Part shown: positions 56,286 through 64,000 of the stretch, piece after piece
How positions within the stretch are numbered: position 1 is the stretch's first letter
Layout: each line of letters opens with the position of its first letter
DNA from: Tachypleus tridentatus
Taxonomy: Eukaryota; Arthropoda; Merostomata; Xiphosura; Limulidae
Direction of reading: 5' to 3'
Length of the DNA stretch: 64,000 bases
Assembly (NCBI RefSeq): GCF_004210375.1
Contig: NC_134829.1
Location: 53,064,107-53,128,106, forward strand
Position numbers and translations under genes: made by a program
Notes under the pieces: model-generated
Told to the model about the DNA's origin: nothing
The model's database searches: none
Seen by the model: the letters and a program-made list of their open reading frames with translations, nothing else

Positions 56286-56375
56286 ATTCGAGTAATGATG
56301 TTCCCTTTGAACAAAACAAATTGTTCTTTTAAAACAAATAAACTACGTAAAGAGCAGGACCTCCAAGAACAAATT

Positions 56376-56609
56376 ACCATTCAATCATCTTAAAACACAT
56401 GATTGGAGTACTGCTAAACCAATAGAAGAGTCTGTATCAGAACAATCAATTTGACCATTCAATCATCATAAAACACATGATTGGAGTACTGCTGAACCAA
56501 TAGAAGAGTCTGTATCAGAACAATCAATTTGACCATTCAATCATCATAAAACACATGATTGGAGTACTGCTGAACCAATAGAAGAGTCTGTATCAGAACA
56601 ATCAATTTA
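56376..56609. repeat. 78-bp tandem repeat, 3 copies
   Basis: accattcaatcatcataaaa recurs at 56376, 56454 and 56532. The units are nearly identical, the first being the most diverged. Confidence 0.95.
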
Positions 56610-56664
56610 ATAACTTGGCCGAAATCTGCAGTTCTGTCTTTAACAAAAATGGGTGCATACGGTA

Positions 56665-56672
56665 TATATAAA
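56665..56672 (+). promoter_or_regulatory. Isolated TATA-like box
   Basis: TATATAAA lies in a unique stretch, with a donor-like aaccaagtgagttc about 45 bp downstream. No ATG precedes that donor and no exon of the glycine-rich type follows before the satellite, so support is weak. Confidence 0.2.
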
Positions 56673-56769
56673 CAGTTGCAGAGACGTGACTTTGCTGTCA
56701 GAACCAAGTGAGTTCAAATAAAATCTTAAGCAGAGACAGTTATAGATGTTAGCGTACCCACAACGAGAA

Positions 56770-56950
56770 TATGACAGTTCTTTGTTCGAGTATTATTCCT
56801 ACACAAACACCCTCTGAACTTTAAGCAGACAAACACATTATAAGAATGATGGTCAACTCCAGCTATTCGTTCAGATAAGATTAGCCAAAAAGTTGATGGT
56901 GAGAGTTGTTGACTATGTCACTTCGAATTACATAGCAAATAGGAGTTACA
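56770..56950 (+). mobile_element. Strongly degenerate SINE (family 1)
   Basis: Recognisable only by ordered words: cattataagaatgatggtca, ctattcgttcagataagatt, gccaaaaagttgatggtgag and gactatgtcacttcgaatta. Confidence 0.45.
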
Positions 56951-57045
56951 GCCAGTTTAAACTAAGAAGATAAATACAATGTAATGTGGCATGGTTATAA
57001 TATTATTATAGGTCTTACCTACCTTTTTATTCTATATTATTCAGA

Positions 57046-60000
57046 TGTTACACTATTATATTATTAGAAATCTGAAATATGTCTTCTAACGTATTACAGA
57101 CAATAAAAGGGATACAAATGCAAATTGTTATATTATTAGAAATATGAATTATCTGTTCTGCCGTATCACAGACAATATAAGCTATTGAGATACAACATTA
57201 TTATATTATTAAAAATCTGAACTATCTGTTCTACCGTATCACAGACAATATAAAATATTCAGATACAACGTTGTTATATTATTAGAAATCTGAACTCTCT
57301 GTTCAACCGTATCACAGACAATATGAGATATTCAGATACAACATTGTTATATTATTAGAAATCTGAACTATCTGTTCTACCGTATCACAGACAATATGAG
57401 ATATTCAGATGCAACATTGTTATATTATTAGAAATCTGAACTATCTGTTCTACCGTATCACAGACAATATGAGATATTCAGATGCAACATTGTTATATTA
57501 TTAGAAATCTGAACTATCTGTTCTACCGTATCACAGACAATATGAGATATTCAAATACAACATTGTTATATTATTAGAAATCTGAACTATCAGTTCTACC
57601 GTATCACAGACAATATGAGATATTCAGATGCAACATTGTTATATTATTAGAAATCTGAACTATCTGTTCTACCGTATCAGAGACAATATAAGATATTGAG
57701 ATGCAACATTGTTATATTTATTAGAAATCTGAACTATCTGTCCTACCGTATCACAGACAATATGAGATATTCAGATATAACATTGTTATATTATTAGAAA
57801 TCTGAACTATCTGTTCTACCGTATCACAGACAATATGAGATATTCAGATGCAACATTGTTATATTATTAGAAATCTGAACTATCTGTTCTACCGTATCAC
57901 AGACAATATGAGATATTCAGATGCAACATTGTTATATTATTAGAAATCTGAACTATCTGTTCTACCGTATCACAGACAATATGAGATATTCAAATACAAC
58001 ATTGTTATATTATTAGAAGTCTGAACTATCAGTTCTACCGTATCACAGATAATATGAGATATTCAGATGCATCATTGTTATATTATTAGAAATCTGAACT
58101 ATCTGTTCTACCGTATCACAGACAATATAAGATATTCAGATGCAACATTGTTATATTATTAGAAATCTGAACTATCTGTCCTACCGTATCACAGACAATA
58201 TAAAATATTCAGATATAACATTGTTATATTATTAGAAATCTGAACTATCTGTTCTACCGTATCACAGACAATATAAGATATTGAGATGCAACATTGTTAT
58301 ATTATTAGAAATCTGAACTATCTGTCCTACCGTATCACAGACAATATAAGATATTCAGAGACAACATTATTATATTATTAGAAATCTGGACTATCTGTTC
58401 TACCGTATCACAGACAATATGAGATATTCAGATACAACATTGTTATATTATTAGAAATCTGAACTATCTGTTCTACCGTATCACAGACAATATGAGATAT
58501 TCAGGCACAACATTGTTATCTTATTAGAAATCTGAACTATCTGTTCTACCGTATCACAAACAATATGAGATATTCAGATACAACATTGTTATATTATTAG
58601 AAATCTGAACTCTCTGTTCTACCGTATCACAGACAATATGAGATATTCAGATGCAACATTGTTATATTATTAGAAATCTGAACTATCTGTTCTACCGTAT
58701 CACAGACAATATAAGATATTGAGATGCAACATTGTTATATTATTAGAAATCTGAACTATCTGTCCTACCGTATCACAGACAATATGAGATATTCAGATAA
58801 AACATTGTTATATTATTAGATTTCTGAACTATCTGTTCTACCGTATCACAGACAATATGAGATATTCAGATGCAACATTGTTATATTATTAGAAATCTGA
58901 ACTATCTGTTCTACCGTATCACAGACAATATGAGATATTCAAATACAACATTGTTATATTATTAGAAATCTGAACTATCAGTTCTACCGTATCACAGACA
59001 ATATGAGATATTCAGATGCAACATTGTTATATTATTAGAAATCTGAACTATCTGTTCTACCGTATCACAGACAATATAAGATATTCAGATGCAACATTGT
59101 TATATTATTAGAAATCTGAACTATCTGTTCTACCGTATCACAGACAATATAAAATATTCAGATACAACGTTGTTATATTATTAGAAATCTGAACTATCTG
59201 TTCTACCGCATCACAGACAATATAAGATATTCAGAGACAACATTGCTATATTATTAGAAATCTGGACTATCTGTTCTACCGTATCACAGACAATATGAGA
59301 TATTCAGGTACAACATTGTTATATTATTAGAAATCTGAACTATCTGTTCTACCGTATCACAGACAATATGAGATATTCAGGTACAACATTGTTATATTAT
59401 TAGAAATCTGAACTATCTGTTCTACCGTATCACAGACAATATGAGATATTCAGATACAACATTGTTATATTATTAGAAATCTGAACTATCTGTTCTACCG
59501 TATCACAGACAATATAAGATATTGAGATGCAACATTGTTATATTATTAGAAATCTGAACTATCTGTCCTACCGTATCACAGACAATATGAGATATTCAGA
59601 TGCAACATTGTTATATTATTAGAAATCTGAACTATCTGTTCTACCGTATCACAGACAATATGAGATATTCAGATGCAACATTGTTATATTATTAGAAATC
59701 TGAACTATCTGTTCTACCGTATCACAGACAATATAAGATATTCAGATGCAACATTGTTATATTATTAGAAATCTGAACTATCTGTTCTACCGTATCACAG
59801 ACAATATGAGATATTCAGATACAACATTGTTATATTATTAGAAATCTGAACTATCTGTTCTACCGTATCACAGACAATATGAGATATTCAGGCACAACAT
59901 TGTTATATTATTAGAAATCTGAACTATCTGTTCTACCGTAACACAGACAATATGAGATATTCAGATACAACATTGTTATATTATTAGAAATCTGAACTAT

Positions 60001-63000
60001 CTGTTCTACCGTATCACAGACAATATGAGATATTCAGATGCAACATTGTTATATTATTAGAAATCTGAACTATTTGTTCTACCGTATCACAGACAATATG
60101 AGATATTCAGATGCAACATTGTTATATTATTAGAAATCTGAACTCTCTGTTCTACTGTGTCACAGACAATATGAGATATTCAAATACAACATTGTTATAT
60201 TATTAGAAATCTGAACTATTTGTTCTACCGTATCACAGACAATATAAGCTATTCAAATACAACATTGTTATATTATTAGAAATCTGAACTATCTGTTCTA
60301 CCGTATCACAGACAATATGAGATATTCAGATGCAACATTGTTATATTATTAGAAATCTGAAATATGTTTTCTAACGTATTACAGACAATATAAGGGATAC
60401 AAATGCAAATTGTTATATTATTTGAAATATGAATTATCTGTTCTACCGTATCACACACAATATGAGATATTCAGGTACAACATTGTTATATTATTAGAAA
60501 TCTGAACTATCTGTTCTACCGTATCACAGACAATATGAGATATTCAGATGCAACATTGTTATATTATTAGAAATCTGAACTATCTGTTCTACCGTATCAC
60601 AGACAATATAAGATATTGAGATGCAACATTGTTATATTATTAGAAATCTGAACTATCTGTCCTACCGTATCACAGACAATATGAGATATTCAGATATAAC
60701 ATTGTTATATTATTAGAAATCTGAACTATCTGTTCTACCGTATCACAGACAATATGAGATATTCAGATGCAACATTGTTATATTATTAGAAATCTGAACT
60801 ATCTGTTCTACCGTATCACAGACAATATGAGATATTCAGATGCAACATTGTTATATTATTAGAAATCTGAACTATCTGTTCTACCGTATCACAGACAATA
60901 TGAGATATTCAAATACAACATTGTTATATTATTAGAAGTCTGAACTATCAGTTCTACCGTATCACAGACAATATGAGATATTCAGATGCAACATTGTTAT
61001 ATTATTAGAAATCTGAACTATCTGTTCTACCGTATCACAGACAATATAAGATATTCAGATGCAACATTGTTATATTATTAGAAATCTGAACTATCTGTCC
61101 TACCGTATCACAGACAATATAAAATATTCAGATATAACATTGTTATATTATTAGAAATCTGAACTATCTGTTCTACCGTATCACAGACAATATAAGATAT
61201 TCAGATGCAACATTGTTATATTATTAAAAATCTGAACTATCAGTTTTACCGTATCACAGACAATATGAGATATTCAGATGCAACATTGTTCTATTATTAG
61301 AAATCTGAACTATCTGTCCTACCGTATCACAGACAATATGAGATATTCAGATATAACATTGTTATATTATTAGAAATCTGAACTATCTGTTCTACCGTAT
61401 CACAGGCAATATGAGATATTCAGATGCAACATTGTAATATTATTAGAAATCTGAACTATCTGTTCTACCGTATCACAGACAATATGAGATATTCAGATGC
61501 AACATTGTTATATTATTAGAAATCTGAACTATCTGTTCTACCGTATCACAGACAATATGAGATATTCAGATACAACATTGTTATATCATTAGAAGTCTGA
61601 ACTATTAGTTCTACCGTATCACAGACAATATGAGATAATCAGATGCATCATTGTTATATTATTAGAAATCTGAACTATTTGTTCTACCGCATCACAGACA
61701 ATATAAGATATTCAGATACAACATTGTTATATTATTAGAAATCTGAACTATCTGTTCTACCGTATCACAGACAATATGAGATATTCAGAGACAACATTGT
61801 TATATTATTAGAAATCTGAACTCTCTGTTCTACCGTATCACAGATAATATGAGATATTCAGGCACAACATTGTTATCTTATTAGAAATCTGAACTATCTG
61901 TTCTACCGTAACACAGACAATATGAGATATTCAGATACAACATTGTTATATTATTAGAAATCTGAACTATCTGTTCTACCGTATCACAGACAATATGAGA
62001 TATTCAGATGCAACATTGTTATATTATTAGAAATCTGAGCTATTTGTTCTACCGTATCACAGACAATATGAGATATTTAGATGCAACATTGTTATATTAT
62101 TAGAAATCTGAACTCTCTGTTCTACTGTGTCACAGACAATATGAGATATTCAGATACAACATTGTTATATTATTAGAAATCTGAACTATTTGTTCTACCG
62201 TATCACAGACAATATAAGCTATTCAAATACAACATTGTTATATTATTAGAAATCTGAACTATCTGTTCTACCGTATCACAGACAATATGAGATATTCAGA
62301 TGCAACATTGTTATATTATTAGAAATCTGAAATATGTGTTCTAACGTATTACAGACAATATAAGGGATACAAATGCAAATTGTTATATTATTTGAAATAT
62401 GAATTATCTGTTCTACCGTATCACACACAATATGAGATATTCAGGTACAACATTGTTATATTATTAGAAATCTGAACTATCTGTTCTACCGTATCACAGA
62501 CAATATAAGATATTCAGGTACAACATTGTTATATTATAAAAAAATCTGAACTATCTGTTCTACCGTATCACAAACAATATAAGTTATTGAAATACAACAT
62601 TGTTATATTATTAGAAATCTGAACTATCTGTTCTACCGTATCACAGACAATATAAAATATTCAGATACAACGTTGTTATATTATTAGAAATCTGAACTAT
62701 CTGTTCTACCGTATCACAGACAATATAAGATATTCAGAGACAACATTGTTATATTATTAGAAATCTGAACTATCTGTTCTACCGTATCACAGACAATATG
62801 AGATATTCAGGTACAACATTGTTATATTATTAGAAATCTGAACTATCTGTTCTACCGTATCACAGACAATATGAGATATTCAGGCACAACATTGTTATAT
62901 TATTAGAAATCTGAACTATCTGTTCTACCGTAACACGGACAATATGAGATATTCAGATACAACATTGTTATATTATTAGAAATCGGAACTATCTGTTCTA

Positions 63001-64000
63001 CGGTATCACAGACAATATGAGATATTCAGGTACAACATTATTATATTATAAAAAATCTAACTATGTGTTCTACCGTATCACAGACAATATAAGATATTAA
63101 TATGCAACATTGTTATATTATTAGAAATTTGAACTATCTGTCCTACCGTATCACAGACAATATAAAATATTCAGATATAACATTGTTATATTATTAGAAA
63201 TCTGAACTATCTGTTCTACCGTATCACAGACAATATGAGATATTCAGATGCAACATTGTTATATTATTAGAAATCTGAACTATCTGTTCTACCGTATCAC
63301 AGACAATATAAGATATTGAGATGCAACATTGTTATATTATTAGAAATCTGAACTATCTGTTCTACCGTATCACAGACAATATGAGATATTCAGATACAAC
63401 ATTGTTATATTATTAGAAATCTGAACTATCTGTTCTACCGTATCACAGACAATATGAGATATTCAGATGCAACATTGTTATATTATTAGAAATCTGAACT
63501 ATCTGTTCTACCGTATCACAGACAATATGAGATATTCAGATGCAACATTGTTATATTATTAGAAATCTGAACTATCTGTTCTACCGTATCACAGACAATA
63601 TGAGATATTCAGATACAACATTGTTATATTATTAGAAATCTGAACTATCTGTTCTACCGTATCACAGACAATATGAGATATTCAGATGCAACATTGTTAT
63701 ATTATTAGAAATCTGAACTATCTGTTCTACCGTATCACAGACAATATGAGATATTCAGATGCAACATTGTTATATTATTAGAAATCTGAACTATCTGTTC
63801 TACCGTATCACAGACAATATGAGATATTCAAATACAACATTGTTATATTATTAGAAATCTGAACTATCAGTTCTACCGTATCACAGACAATATGAGATAT
63901 TCAGATGCAACATTGTTATATTATTAGAAATCTGAACTATCTGTTCTACCGTATCACAGACAATATAAGATATTCAGATGCAACATTGTTATATTATTAG
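57046..64000. repeat. 73-bp satellite array, at least 95 copies, continues past window
   Basis: The unit contains caacattgttatattattag, aaatctgaactatctgttct and accgtatcacagacaatatg at a 73-bp period. A rare pair of units (ctgaaatatg-t-ttctaacgta; gggatacaaatgcaaattgt) occurs at 57075, 60361 and 62331. The last two are 1970 bp (27 units) apart, and a tctactgtgtcacagac variant also recurs 1970 bp apart (60151, 62121), showing a higher-order repeat. No coding potential. Confidence 0.96.

Overview
The window looks like non-bacterial, intron-containing, repeat-rich animal DNA, most likely from a chelicerate and probably a horseshoe crab. The seen basis is short-exon genes with canonical splice sites, TATA promoters and AATAAA signals, tRNA-derived SINEs, a LINE fragment and a Penelope-like element. 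The taxon call is inference: I recall the dominant ~275-bp SINE as common in Limulus/Tachypleus sequence, but cannot search it here.

The only convincing genes are five members of one family, all on the + strand: 7476-9211 (A), 30313-31318 (B), 38720-40379 (C), 46084-46999 (D) and 52295-53126 (D'). Each has a proximal TATAAATA, a mini first exon of 3-5 codons ending in Lys, a phase-0 intron, then one exon with the rest of a signal peptide, a conserved acidic segment (E-D-L-Q-A-E-A-T-G-Y), Gly-rich repeats, a short hydrophobic island centred on I-P-I, more Gly-rich repeats and an often Trp-rich C-terminus. They are probably secreted structural (cuticle-type) or acanthoscurrin/ctenidin-like glycine-rich proteins. 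B, C, D and D' share a CACGTG box 82-84 bp upstream of TATA and a 3'UTR intron starting 2 nt after the stop codon. D and D' lie in a tandem segmental duplication (about 42.8-48.1 and 48.1-54.2 kb). D' carries a one-base homopolymer difference that changes its C-terminus.

Roughly a third of the window is tandem arrays with unrelated units (18, 24, 30, 33, 37, 41, 42, 44, 45, 47, 61, 67, 73 and 78 bp). Several have higher-order structure. The largest, a 73-bp satellite, starts near 57.05 kb and runs off the right edge. Two arrays lie in first introns of the glycine-rich genes (47 bp in A, 18 bp in C).

The rest is SINEs of at least two families (some with target-site duplications), an inverted SINE dimer (20.4-20.7 kb), a foldback element (0.32-1.17 kb), a LINE reverse-transcriptase scrap (1.7-2.0 kb) and a decayed Penelope-like element with a GIY-YIG endonuclease remnant and inverted ends (25.2-27.0 kb). 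Layout: 0-7 kb repeats; 7.4-9.7 gene A; 9.7-30 arrays and mobile elements, with a possible orphan first exon at 14.9 kb; 30.1-31.8 gene B; 32-37.3 arrays; 38.5-40.8 gene C; 42.8-54.2 duplicated D/D'; 54-57 SINEs and short repeats; 57-64 satellite.
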